Part shown: positions 36,261-47,431 of the stretch, one piece after another | Layout: the number at the start of each line of letters is the position of its first letter | How positions within the stretch are numbered: position 1 is the first letter of the stretch | Assembly: GCA_039000515.1 (NCBI GenBank) | Contig: JBCFYV010000001.1 | Location: 50,154,184-50,218,183, forward strand | Length of the DNA stretch: 64,000 nt | From: Timema cristinae | Lineage: Eukaryota; Arthropoda; Insecta; Phasmatodea; Timematidae | Direction of reading: 5' to 3' | Notes under the pieces: model-generated | The model's database searches: none | What the model saw: only the letters and a program-made list of their open reading frames with translations | Told to the model about the DNA's origin: nothing | Position numbers and translations under genes: made by a program

Positions 36261-36296
36261 AACGGGTAGTAAGACGCGGTGCTAAAAATAAAAAAA
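36261..36296 (+). mobile_element. 36-bp SINE tail insertion with perfect 12-bp TSD
   Basis: Only the last part of the shared A/B tail (AACGGGTAGTAAGACGCGGT, then GCTAAAAATA and an A-run) is present. AACTACACTAGA flanks it exactly at 36249-36260 and 36297-36308. It lies in an older reverse SINE-B. Confidence 0.88.
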
Positions 36297-36308
36297 AACT
36301 ACACTAGA

Positions 36309-36474
36309 CAGGTACGATACGGCTTAGCAAGGTCACATTTATATTAAATGTACCCGAACTTGCGCGGTGAGAGAGAATGTGAAACTTGGATTAAAAGCCT
36401 TCCCTCCCCGTCACCGACAAACCAGACTAGATGAGCTTGACGTCTAGTCCGCGTGATGTGGGTTACTCAGCATT
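36309..36474 (-). mobile_element. SINE-B copy, diverged, host of the tail insertion
   Basis: Body ATGTACCCGAACTTGCGCGG and TGAGAGAGAATGTGAAAC, then CCGACAAACCAGACTAGATG and a head remnant. Confidence 0.6.
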
Positions 36475-37156
36475 TGTTTGATTAAAATACCTCTAATAAA
36501 GAAACCAACTGCTAACAACCCACGTAATGATGTATCCAGGTATTGGAAAACTATGACGACCTTTACCAGAAGTAGAAGTTATGGTTGGCAGTTAGGTTCT
36601 CAGTCGTGGCTTCACGCCCTAACTGCTACCTACCCTTTTCATCTGTCAAACTTTTTGCAACAAATCACCCTTCACACCTTCACCCTCCGTCCCATCCTCC
36701 TTAAAAACATAAAAAAAAAATCCCAGAATGCTAGAAATTATATTATTCCTTTAATTAACGTTTGCAATTATTTTTTTGTTGGTACAAGTCTTTTATTTCG
36801 ATAGGTCTGGTTTATTATTACTGAAAGCCCGTGTTTTATATAGGAAATAATTCGTTAACTATATGTTCGTTAATAACAGGGTGGTTTAGTTACTGCGTAG
36901 AAAATTGACATTCTAATTCGAGTAGATAGTCCTGGTTTTAAAAACAGGATTTTATTATTTTGACCCTAAAGGAATGGGTTCTATTGTGATCGGCTGCACA
37001 GTGATTTTTTTTTTCCACTACTGCTTATGGATACACGCTTCCAAAGTGAATTCTGGTGCAATTCCTCCAAACTTACATTCCTCATCATTATCTTGGTTAG
37101 TCAAGATGATAAAAGATGAGCGTACTTTATTATATTAAGAAAATTAATTAATGCTT

Positions 37157-37196
37157 GGTGTGTAACCCGAAAGGGGTAGTAAGACGTGATGCTAAA
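37157..37196 (+). mobile_element. SINE A/B tail fragment
   Basis: TAACCCGAAAGGGGTAGTAA then GACGTGATGCTAAAAAG, with no body upstream and no clear duplication. Confidence 0.65.
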
Positions 37197-38197
37197 AAGA
37201 ATTATTTGCGAAAAGCTAAACAATAACAGGTTTTAATGGCTTATTCTAAAGGAAAGTATTAAAATGGTAATTTAGAGGAAATCTAACCGCACTAGCGTAA
37301 AAAAATGAAAAAAAAACAGCAATACATAGAATGTTTAAAACTTTTCTCCAGTGCACATAAGTCGAGATTGGAAACTCCCAGTCACTAGCGATTCATTCCA
37401 TTGCGAGACTGACTCCTCAGACCGCATTTATATTTTGATTTAATTTTATTAATTGTATTACAACATACCTTATCAAACTTGAATGCACCATGTGTGAAAT
37501 CTCATTTGATGGCAAGGGGACTGGGTGTTGTGTCTTGTCTTGAGTTAAGTTAGTTCTTAAGTTGTGTGTTGATAAACTTAATTGACTCAGAAAGTTCATT
37601 GTACAGTAATACGTGTCTTACACTTTTAATTAATACTTTTTATTTTGTTGTTTAGAATTGAACGTACTCCTTAAGGAAATAGTACCTACATAAAGTTTCT
37701 AGTTATAAAACAATTGATGCGGATTACATTCCACAGTATGTTCGTGGTTGAATGAATATATTTATAGATGTGTTACCTCTTCAAGCCTTGAAACTTCAAT
37801 AAACATTTACGTTCATGTAATCATGAGAATATCGTGGAATCACCCAACACAATTTGTTAGCTATGAAACAGTCCTCCAGTAAATACAAACAGGTTTACAA
37901 CAATAAATGAGATTCTCGCGGATAGTTTAAAATTGGTAAGCGTAGCCTTAAATACTCCCAGTAAGATAATCGTAGACTTAAGGCGGAGGCACTGATTGGA
38001 AATAACCTCTCCCTGTCAATATGCGCAGCTGCAGCCATTGTTCCCCACCAGTCCTACTTTATGCAAAATACTCATAGCGGGGTTTTAAATAGCCGGAACT
38101 TTTTGGAGGGGAAGAGGGTGTACCACATGCACACGGATTAGGTACAGTCATGTCTGGATGTTTGGTTCATCCCGTCCTACTATCCTTCCGGTCCGAC

Positions 38198-38390
38198 ACC
38201 TTAACTCAATCTGTAGCGTGTCTCTCTACTGAGCTAAGGGTCCCGGGACAGATTCCTGGAATGGCTGTGATGAATTAACGGTCTGGGGCAGGGTGTTGTC
38301 TGTGCTAAATTTAAGTTGGTACATAAATTGTCTGTTTATATAATTGGTCGTTTTATAAAGTGCACGTTAAATACCTCAAATAAATGAAAT
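38198..38390 (+). mobile_element. SINE-C copy
   Basis: Head AACTCAATCTGTAGCGTGTC, body GTGATGAATTAACGGTCTGG, and tail CTCAAATAAATGAAAT; a short deletion after the B box. Confidence 0.75.
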
Positions 38391-38409
38391 AAAAGCTATA
38401 CAGCTTATT

Positions 38410-38570
38410 TATATTAGGACCTAGTGGGTTAAGGAAGAGTAAGGCAGAACATATACAGGAATGCACCAGCTTTTGCGTTTAGGGAGAGTGAGAAACCAAA
38501 CATTTAACTGATATTCTAATTCTGACCTCAACTTCACCGGCAACTCACTATTAGACCGTTCAGACATCGA
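38410..38570 (-). mobile_element. SINE-B copy, diverged
   Basis: GGGTTAAGGAAGAGTAAGGC, TTTTGCGTTTAGGGAGAGTG and TCACCGGCAACTCACTATTA match the SINE-B body and head region in reverse. Confidence 0.5.
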
Positions 38571-38587
38571 CTTGGGGGGGAACCCCT

Positions 38588-38771
38588 ATGGTGGTGGTCG
38601 GGAAACTTTTTAGAGTGAAGAGCTTGGGGGGCTTAAGTACTCGTTTCAAGATGTTTTACTAAAAATTACAATGTCAACTTTTCTTTAAACGTTAAAGAGC
38701 CGCAGTGCATGTTCAAAGAGAGCAAGAGCAACACGCGGCTTGCGAACCGCAGATTATTGACATCTGAACTG
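38588..38771. mobile_element. hAT-like fragment
   Basis: AACTTTTTAGAGTGAAGAGC near one end and GCGGCTTGCGAACCGCAGAT near the other are typical of short hAT-derived repeats. Termini are imperfect and no duplication is seen. Confidence 0.4.
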
Positions 38772-38969
38772 GTGGGTCATATTGTTTGACCTATGTTTTG
38801 TTCTTTTGAATGTAAGTTTAAAACTTCCACAACTAATCTACCTAAATGAAAAGTTAGGTACGGTATGTTTCTCAATAGGTGGACTCACAATAATCTCGAA
38901 CTCACCACACCAATGGGAAGCTTGATTTCGTTACAACTGAATAACAAAATGGACTCTGAAACTAGTCGG

Positions 38970-39176
38970 TCACCTTAGCTTCGGAGTTCCGTGTCTGCCC
39001 ATTGAGTTTAAAGTTTCAGATTAGGTAAAATTTATCTTTGGGGAAATCGATGTATCCCCTTTCACAGCTGGAAGACAGATTGCTCTTTCTATTCAAGAAT
39101 TAAGTTAGCTTATAACTCGTGTTCTGATCTAATCACTTGGTTCATAAATTCCTCTTTAAATACTAAAACAATAAAA
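38970..39176 (+). mobile_element. SINE-C copy, degenerate
   Basis: CACCTTAGCTTCGGAGTTCC head remnant, CCCCTTTCACAGCTGGAAGA, and CTCTTTAAATACTAAAACAA tail. Confidence 0.5.
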
Positions 39177-39231
39177 AATAATCTCTTTAGGGGACTAAAG
39201 AAAAGGCCATTATTTTTTGCCGCTTTATAAC

Positions 39232-39437
39232 ATTTTTTTTCCAAAATAAATAAAGTATTTCTCCAGAAGAAACAGTTGTTGAATATCTGCCTATAGCAGC
39301 ATTACCTAACAAACTTTTAAAATGAAGATAAAATAACACTATTATATGTAATAAAGCAATATATTACTTTTGACAAGAAAAATATGTTTTGATATAAAAA
39401 TTGCACAAACACCGAGTCCCCTACATCCCCACCTTAA
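39232..39437. mobile_element. MITE-R fragment
   Basis: CCAAAATAAATAAAGTATTT, CAGTTGTTGAATATCTG and the terminal CCCCTACATCCCCACCTTAA occur in the same order as in the intact copy. Confidence 0.7.
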
Positions 39438-40835
39438 ACTGTGAAGTCAGAGTTTATTCTCGATGGGAAGTTGGGAGGAAGGGGGTGATTTACCATGCTA
39501 TCTACAAGCTAATACTGCTCAATTTCTTCTCATTCTAGCCATATCTAGTTCCCTTAAGGTATACAGTTTTAAGTATCTCCCACCCAAGCAGTATTGTTAC
39601 TATTTCCTCTCATCGTCCTGTTTCCCTCAAGTTAGTTATAAATCTGAGAGACCCAGCCCTGGCACTATAACCCATGACTACAGTAAATGAGGAATTAAAT
39701 GCCTACACTACCTCCTAGTTTTTATATCCCACTAGGGATTTGTTTATTCAACTTGTCAAGGATACAGTTTAAAACCGAAGCCGTTTATACACGATGCACA
39801 AATTAATGACTCGTTTTGTGTAACCCCCCCCCCTCTCCCCCCATCTCTAGAGTCATGGCGGGTTCTGAGACTAGCTTGCACCTGTGCTGGCTGGAGTCGT
39901 CTTCCTTCAATCCATATATAAATCCTTATTTCAAGGTCTCGTTTTTTTTTAAACTCTAGACAAATAAAACCACGACTGCCAGAAGCTCAGTCACGGAATT
40001 CCACTTTATGAAATCCTCTTTCAACTAACAACCAAACTAGTCCTAACCGACCTCCCTCTCTTTTCCCCGACACACACACACATTTCATCATTTCAATAAC
40101 ATTAATTAATTTGGATGCTAATGAGTTATAAAGTGAGATGGTTTAACCGAGGTTTTTTTTTAAAAGTTATTGGTGCAGTAGAAATGTTACAACAGTGTTA
40201 ATATGGTTTAAGAAGGAGACTCTTTTGTCATGTTAATTATCTCGGGGGTTTTGTTAGGAGATAAACATGTATTACATACACGCTTCAATCTGCATTCAAA
40301 TAGCTGCGTCATTCTAGTTAAAAAACATTCAAACTATTGTCTGAATACATTTTCTTAAGGTGGGCTGTAAAAGAGGAGGAGTTAATATTATTTATTTTTG
40401 TAGCTTTATATAAAAACATATTGCTACACTAGAAAATGTTTAGTTTAATTTGATACACTTATTAATCTCAACAGTTCTCGAATATTATGTCATAAGAATC
40501 GCGGAATCTGATGCAGAAACTTTCTTGCAAAAAAACTCTTCTCAAATGCATGCATTGTATTTAAGGTTTCAACAGAAACTTTGTTATTTTATAACTATTG
40601 TTTTTGTGGTATTTTGTAATCAAAAAGCGTAAGAAATGTCGCAATCTGAGAATGGTTTCCCTTTCGAGTAGGCGGCGCCCTTAACTGTCTACATTCAAAC
40701 AAAACCTCACTAAATTCTCACATTTGAAACACAACTGTTCTAGCCAGACTGAAAACATGGCTTTCATTTGATGTATAAGAAAATTACGTTATCGTGACTC
40801 TAAGCGGGTTAATTATTTTAATTAATATTGCTAGA

Positions 40836-41068
40836 CACCTCAGCTAAGTTGTTACCTAGCGTTTCTGCTTACTGAACTAAGGGTCCCGGGTTAGAATCCT
40901 GGAATTTCTGTAAAAAATGTACCATTGATGAAATGTGGGTTTATACTTTCACATTGATGATTTAACAGCCGGGGAGCTGGGTGTGGTGCCTGTGATAGAT
41001 TTAAGTTAGTTTATAAGTCATGTCACTTGGTTCAGAGTGTACACCTTAAATACATAAGACAAAATAAG
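40836..41068 (+). mobile_element. SINE-C copy
   Basis: Head CAGCTAAGTTGTTACCTAGC, B-box region GGGTTAGAATCC, body TTCACATTGATGATTTAACA and GGGGAGCTGGGTGTGG, tail TAAATACATAAGACAAAAT. Confidence 0.78.
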
Positions 41069-41844
41069 AAATATTTCTCAATAACAATTTAATAAAAGTT
41101 TAAATTTATTTAATAATAGATCAAGAATAATGCTTTCAATTAAAATCTTGGGTATATCGTGGCCTAATAAAACATATTCCATACGTAGCATATATTAATT
41201 TCAATGTCAGAACTTTGCTGCTTTGTAGGTGAGCTTACAAAACCCCCTTTCTTTGTTCCAATGAAAAGAATGAGAGCCAGGTACTATTATTTTAGTTGTC
41301 CCGGTAGCATCCTAACCTTGCTGTAATTTTCGGTCGCATTGGTCTGCCTCCATTATTACAGGTTTCAAGTCCCAACCACTCGTAATCATATGGATTAGTT
41401 ACAATTTTGGATAGAGGTTTCCAAGCACCGTCTTTCCCCTACCTTTACATTTATTATCTGCTGCTGTGAAAACTTGTGACCATATATATGTGTGTGTGTG
41501 TGATTCTAAAGCAAGAAGCTATCTTAACTTAATATTTCGGCATACTTTCACACCTCTCCAAAAATGATGATCTCGCACAGGTGGGATGGAAGAATATGAT
41601 ATTTAAGTGACACTAAGCTCAGTGATATAGTCAAAATGAAATAATGTTTCTATATTATTATAACATTATTTTGAGGATTCTAAACATACTCAATAAGGCA
41701 AAGCTACGTGTAAATCAAAGGCATACCGGTACATAATTATTATGATCAATCCAAAATTAGTGTGTGGGTAATATTCCTCGTAACCTAAACTTGGTCGAAT
41801 GTCGTTTTCCTAGCGACCATACAGCGTTCGCCGCTGTTAAAGCC

Positions 41845-41931
41845 CGGTTTACACGAGCCACTTAAACCCTTGGCTTTACGTGGCTGCTCTGAACGCCATC
41901 GTTTTGGTTCGTGTGAAAGGTCTGGTGAAAT
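41845..41931. mobile_element. Small TIR element (candidate MITE)
   Basis: Ends read inward GCCCGGTTTACACGAGCC and GACCTTTCACACGAACC, a matching inverted pair about 87 bp apart. No target duplication identified. Confidence 0.4.
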
Positions 41932-42041
41932 AAATTTTTTGTTCTCACATTTAAAATTTTAGGTTTTCACTATCGGCATGTACAGCACAGTAACGAGATA
42001 ACCTTAGAGTATTTAATTCTAAAATGAAGTATTAAAACACT

Positions 42042-42130
42042 TTACCGCGTCTTAGTACCCCTTTGGGTTATACACCATACAGTAATTACGCTAATGGGAT
42101 GATAACAAGGCCTATTACATAATGAGGACA
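42042..42130 (-). mobile_element. SINE-B fragment (tail side)
   Basis: TTTACCGCGTCTTAGTACCC, CTTTGGGTTATACACC and TAATTACGCTAATGGGATGA; the remainder is missing. Confidence 0.6.
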
Positions 42131-43192
42131 TAAAATGATTCATAAATAAGATTATGGTTTAAATGCCACTTATTGATGCTCGATTTTAACTAGTTGTATC
42201 CTATATCAGAATTAAATCCTGTCGTTTGGTTACAAATAAAACTGTTAAGAAAGGCGTAAAGGGGTGAAGAGGGGAGTTACCGAGATGGCCCCTACGGGCA
42301 CCCCATGTCTCGGTTATTTGCCCCGACTTGTCTAACCGCGAGATACCCGTAGCTTCTGCCCCACAAAAAAACAACAATCCAACAACCTTTACCTCAGGTA
42401 GACAGAGATGTGGAGGAGCGCTGAGATAGGAAGTTTAGAAGAGGGGTGGGGTGGTGTGGTGTGTTTTCCTTGAAACTTCCCATGAAGGGCAACGAAGGAG
42501 AAGTTGATTTTATTAAATGCTTGGTCCTGCTGCTGCCGCCGTTAAAAATAAAATAAAAAGAGGTTGTCGACCAGATAGCAGGGGAATTGAAAGTGGATAT
42601 AGCTGTCTTTCGACGGCTCGGTGGGGATTTCTTTCTGTCTTGGGGGATATAATCATACGAGACGTTTCTTTGACGCAATTTATAGGAACACAGGTTTTTA
42701 TCAGATCTACTAGAGTTTGATTGGCGAAAGACGTCATCCATGGTGCACATTATATGTATATAATGAGAAGGAATTAAACTTTTAATCTAAAATCTTGTGG
42801 TAGTACAGTAGGCCTAATGGTACAATTGAGCAGTATTTGGTAACACCTATGTGAGGATCTTAGTTTTTGGGACTCGCGTGTGTTGTTTTGGGCTAACAAA
42901 ATAAATTGTAATCCATTCCCTCCATTCAACTTAATTTTTCTCTAAATTATAAGTGTTAACGGTTTTATTTCTTCCCTACCGCACCGGTGAGAAAGTTGAC
43001 ATAGGCATCAAACTCGTATTGTCTGGTTTGCCTGTGACTAGGACTGGCCTCGAATCCCGTTCGGGAGCAGAGCTCCCCCCCCCCCCCCCCCCTCCAAATA
43101 GTGCCAAAATTCTTGTAAATTTTCTGTAAATTCTACCTTCCTGATCTCTACCTTGAGAGGAGGCTAACTTTCTGTGTGTTTTGTTGTCCCAG

Positions 43193-43444
43193 GTGAGACG
43201 CTGATCACGCGGCTGACGACGCAGCGGTGGCTCGACGTCGGCCCCGACTGGACAGAGGACGAGCACCAGTCGGCGCAGAGCGTCATGCGCTACGAGTACC
43301 GCGTCACCTGCGACGCGCACTACTACGGCGCCGGTTGCGCCAGTCTGTGCCGACCTCGCGACGACAGTTTCGGACACTACAACTGCTCGCTGCAAGGGGA
43401 ACGCAAGTGTCTGGCTGGCTGGCAGGGGGACTACTGCACTAAAC
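43193..43444 (+). CDS. Dl: Delta exon 4: linker and DSL domain
   Basis: The exon encodes residues 143-226. Residues 143-175 form the variable linker (ETLITRLTTQRWL, then an acidic stretch), and residues 176-224 form the DSL domain, the main Notch-contacting module. All six DSL cysteines are present (C182, C191, C195, C207, C215, C224), with the hallmark spacings, the aromatic pair HYYG, the CRPRDDSFGHY loop, and the GWQGDYC end. CRPRDDxFGH is the conserved receptor-binding motif that distinguishes active DSL ligands. The acceptor is TTGTCCCAG, preceded about 100 bp upstream by a long C-tract; the donor is GTGAGT, phase 1. GC content is far above the intron, with many C/G third positions. I see no frameshift or missing key residue. 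Confidence 0.97.
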
Positions 43445-43949
43445 GTGAGTTAACCGACCACTTGTTTAGCTTCGTCCGTTGCGAGGGGTTCAAACCCCCG
43501 AAAATATAATATATGTTTAGTATTCCTCCTCAATGCTAGTAGTATATTAGGGTCTAACCAAAATTAAACTATATCTACAGCCCCAATTATGTTTTAAGAA
43601 ACCTTAAAATTTCTTAAAGAAAAATTACATTCTAGAACAATCCGTGACATTTTCTTTTGAAGGAGTTTATTCTGAATCACCGCAAATAAATGCCCCCTTT
43701 ATTACTCTCACCCCCTCGAAAATAATGTGGGTACAACAGGGCTGTGGATTCGCTGCCAAGCCTCCGACCGAGAGTCCTTAATAAATGGTTAAAATATAAT
43801 AATAATTAATACACAATAACAAATTTACTGTTTCATAAAATTCTCAATACAGATGAATTCAAGTGAATCTTGTTTGAATAAATTGTCAAACAAAATTATA
43901 CATTGGTAGTACAGTCAGTCAAAATGATATATTTACATATATATATATA

Positions 43950-44039
43950 AAATAAACATTTACAGTATTCTAGCGATATATATATATATATATATATAAT
44001 ATATATATATTATCGCTAGAATACTGTAAATGTTTATTT
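43950..44039. repeat. 90-nt palindrome with AT core
   Basis: Perfect 29-bp arms (43950-43978 and 44011-44039), beginning AAATAAACATTTACAGTATT, enclose a TA-repeat core that itself pairs. The whole could form one hairpin or cruciform. Confidence 0.9.
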
Positions 44040-44169
44040 AAAGTCTCGAGTCTGTACATTTTTACAGAGACTAACTGGCTCCACCCAAAATTGCTGACGA
44101 CTCGGTACAAAGCCTGGGTAGCCCTAAATAAAAGTAAGGGGGGGTGTATTTCAATTAACATTCGCCTGG

Positions 44170-44372
44170 ACCTGCTTCGAAGGCCGCATGCTTCAAGGCG
44201 TCACTCTTGTGATTTGAATCCCGGTTGGGTGTTTTTTCCAAAATTGCTTTCCACTTGTCCCACCACGCAACTGCGGGCACACTAACTCTAAATACAACTT
44301 TCCTTATCTGTTAACGCACTAGCGTAATTAGTGCATACGCGTTAACCTAAAGAGGTAATACGTGGTGCTTGG
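44170..44372 (+). mobile_element. SINE-B copy
   Basis: GGCCGCATGCTTCAAGGCGT head, GATTTGAATCCCGGTTGGGT, body, GCGTAATTAGTGCATACGCG and a decayed tail. A deletion removes part of the head. Confidence 0.78.
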
Positions 44373-45007
44373 AAAATAAAAACCAACCCCTAGAGGGTAG
44401 GGGTGGAAAACTACACAACAATTGACCAGGTTCAAACCCCGTTCCTTTTACAAACTCTTCTTGTCGATGTTAAGATAAATTCATATGATATGTGTGTGCC
44501 TTGAAATAATGTCTCTACAAAAGCGATGGACGCTCATTCATGAAATATTTTGAAGTCTCTTCACTGCAATACATCGAAACCGACAATATTGAGTGTGAGT
44601 GTCTTAGCAGTTCACAAGAAAGAACCTCTCACATACCTCGTATCTCCCCCCCTGTCCCCTCGAACACTAATAAGTATGGAAATAACTTATGTCCACAAAC
44701 CGACTTGTTTGTTTTACCGAGAAACGAATTGAGAAATAAGCCTCGAAAAAGTGTTTCACGAGTGCGTGTAACTTGACTAAAGTATTCCGGTTTTCTTAGT
44801 ACGTGTGAAAGAGTACGCTTGTTCGAGTCTTACTCACAGTCCATCTCTCTCTCTAGCTCTCTCTCATTTTTCTTTTTTTTGCTAATTGATGTGTGACTAG
44901 TTCATTAGCCACCTTTGAGGTTATGGATCCCTGGAATATCTCTCAGTTTTCTCGTATTTCCTAACCAAACACCTTTAGTTTTCTTGCGGTTTCATTAATT
45001 GATACCT

Positions 45008-45256
45008 GTTTCAGTGGTTGCACGGTCTAAGGCGTCACTTTCGCAACAGACTAGACTGCTGATGACAGGGATATTGGGGTTCGAATCCTGGTTGCGTGTA
45101 CAGAAGGTGGTTCTTCCTAAATGGGTTTCACTCAGCCCTCCGCGCAAATTCGGCTACACTTCCTCTAAATTCAACCTTCTTAATCCCTAACGCATTAGCG
45201 TAGCTAGTACATGCATATATAACCTGAACAGGTAGTAAGACGCGCTGCTAACAATA
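45008..45256 (+). mobile_element. SINE-B copy, full length
   Basis: Head CAGTGGTTGCACGGTCTAAG, B box GGTTCGAATCC, body CTAAATGGGTTTCACTCAGC, tail AACAGGTAGTAAGACGCGCT. One of the best copies for a consensus. Confidence 0.88.
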
Positions 45257-45299
45257 ACGTAAATTGCACGTTTAAAAAAATATTTAAACTTGGAAGCTA

Positions 45300-45475
45300 C
45301 CCGAACCCTATGGGCACATACGTCAAGCTGGTATTGTCTGATTTAACGGTGTTAGATATGTAGGTGTTCGAATCCAAGACGGATGTACTCTGGAGGTTTC
45401 CTTTACCTAAATTGCTTCTCACCTCCTTCAACTCAAATGTTGGTACATTTATTCTAAATTCTATATCATCCCTTG
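45300..45475 (+). mobile_element. SINE-B fragment, diverged
   Basis: GGTGTTCGAATCCAAGACGG then GATGTACTCTGGAGGTTTCC and body; tail absent. Lies just after the preceding SINE-B. Confidence 0.55.
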
Positions 45476-46107
45476 CCTGTAATTAACTGCGATTAGTCAG
45501 GCGCCTAGGATGTGGCGGGGAAAAAACGCACTAAAAATGATATCAAAAACGTCTAATTAGACGCTATGATAAAAAAGTAAATCTGTTTCATTATTGTTTG
45601 AATGTCTACCGTGTTAAAATTTTTTCTTATTTTGTGGGAGCAGTTATTTCTTGGGATCTATTCTTGAAACAAAAATCAAATCCATCTTTATCTCGTACTC
45701 TTTTTTTTTTTTTACCTCTGTCTTAGAGAGAACCTTCCCACGCCTTTGTGGAGGCTCACTGGTTTGGCCTATACTACCGACTGTTTTTTATTACTAATAT
45801 CCTCATTCAGTGGCCCTTATAACGGAGGCTGCAGGCCCGGAGGCGAGAGTAACTCCGTGGCAGGTAGTTTTATATACGTGTACATCCTCTTAGTCTCTCT
45901 CTCTCTAGCCTTGGTTAGTTCTTTTTTTTTTTTTTTTACTATTCTCTTCCTTTTCCTCCCACCTGGAGGAAGGTAAAGTTGGTTAGAACTTATACGAGAT
46001 AGGTTGAGAGTAGATTACAATAAATAAATTTTAGCTACACGCTATTTAGTAGTAGTCAAGCACCGGATAGTAGCTATTGATAACAAACCGGAAAAAAGCC
46101 CGCGCGC

Positions 46108-46332
46108 AAAGCGTCTTACTGCTACTCGTTTGGGCAATCATGTTTTCCTACTGATAGAGAAGGGATGAGGAGGATTGACTTTACAGGAAGTGTACTCTGA
46201 CGTCCAGAAAGGTTGAAAAACAATTTAGGAAATATACCTCGGTACACCCGACTCTTAACTCGGACATTCCTGTCACCGGATAAACCAGATGAGACTGATA
46301 CCTTGGTCTACGCGTCCACCTTTGCGGGTCTT
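46108..46332 (-). mobile_element. SINE-B copy, diverged
   Basis: AAAGCGTCTTACTGCTACTC tail, GAAGGGATGAGGAGGATTGA, then CCGGATAAACCAGATGAGAC and TTGGTCTACGCGTCCACCTT. Confidence 0.65.
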
Positions 46333-46790
46333 TAATAACCAATGTGTTGAAATCTCCTTTAAATTACGAAAATGAATTGTATTAACTCATAAACTGAATG
46401 TACGTAGTACTTACTATGAATGTAGGAATTAATTTTCTTTATTCGTTATATTTAACAAACAAAAATCAGTTTCTGGTCGCGGATAGTTGACTAGCGCGTC
46501 TGAGGAGCAAACGGACGAGCTATCCACAGTTTGAATTCAACCACCGCCGCGCGCAACAAGACAAGAAGCGCCGCTTTTGTTTCTGAGCATATGTTGGTCT
46601 TTCATACTTTATCGTACACCATTAGTAATTTGGACAACATGTATAGGCCCAGTGTCCGACAGAAACATGTTTTAAGAAAATATGACTGTCTGAATTTTTG
46701 ATCCATTACATATTTCAAAATCTATTTTTAACTTATTCCCAACCGAAATTTGAACCCCGATTTCCCCATTGGCAATCCAGACTATTGCTA

Positions 46791-47431
46791 AAGTGAACTT
46801 CGCCTTTCTGTGAAACAGTTTCTTCCTGTTTGAACTTCACCTTTCTGTGAAACAGTTTTCTTCCCTGTTTGAACTTCGCTTTCTGTGAAACATTTTCTTC
46901 CCTGTTTGAACTTCACCTTTCTGTGAAACAGTTTCTTCCCTGTTTGAACTTCGCCTTTCTGTGAAACAGTTTCTTCCCTGTTTGAACTTCACCTTTCTGT
47001 GAAACAGTTTCTTCCCTGTTTGAACTTCACCTTTCTGTGAAACAGTTTCTTCCCTGTTTGAACTTCACCTTTCTGTGAAACAGTTTCTTCCCTGTTTGAA
47101 CTTCACCTTTCTGTGAAACAGTTTCTTCCCTGTTTGAACTTCACCTTTCTGTGAAACAGTTTCTTCCTGTTTGAACTTCGCTTTCTGTGAAACAGTTTCT
47201 TCCTGTTTGAACTTCGCCTTTCTGTGAACATTTTCTTCCCTGTTTGAACTTCGCCTTTCTGTGAAACAGTTTTTCCTGTTTGAACTTCGCCTTTCTGTGA
47301 AACATTTTCTTCCCTGTTTGAATTTCGCTTTCTGTGATAACATTTTCTTCCCTGTTTGAACTTCGCCTTTCTGTGAAACAGTTTCTTCCCTGTTTGAACT
47401 TCACCTTTCTGTGAAACAGTTTCTTCTCTGT
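46791..47431. repeat. 38-bp minisatellite, about 17 copies
   Basis: The unit is TTTGAACTTCACCTTTCTGT followed by GAAACAGTTTCTTCCCTG, with 36-38-bp variants. Long - strand open frames (FTERRSSNREE type) are a by-product of the repeat cycling through three frames every three units. No start, domain or splice context supports a protein. Confidence 0.93.

Larger units (their letters stand above)
28583..43192 (+). other. Delta intron 3 (14.6 kb)
   Basis: Starts GTAAGT and ends TTGTCCCAG, phase 1. Besides listed repeats, stretches 29178-30050, 30700-31400, 32620-33350, 33540-34190, 34400-35440, 36480-37150, 37430-38190, 39440-40830, 41070-41840 and 42140-43070 hold nothing I can assign; short ORFs there lack recognisable domains. 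Scattered C/G homopolymers occur near 30450 and 30530. Confidence 0.75.

Noticed and set aside
42976..43395. 139-codon - strand ORF
   Set aside because: Antisense shadow of the GC-rich DSL exon plus the C-tract.
47065..47404. - strand ORFs of about 90 codons
   Set aside because: Product of the 38-bp minisatellite; the same peptide words recur in shifting frames.
46791..47431. CRISPR-like array
   Set aside because: Units are contiguous without unique spacers, and the genome is eukaryotic.
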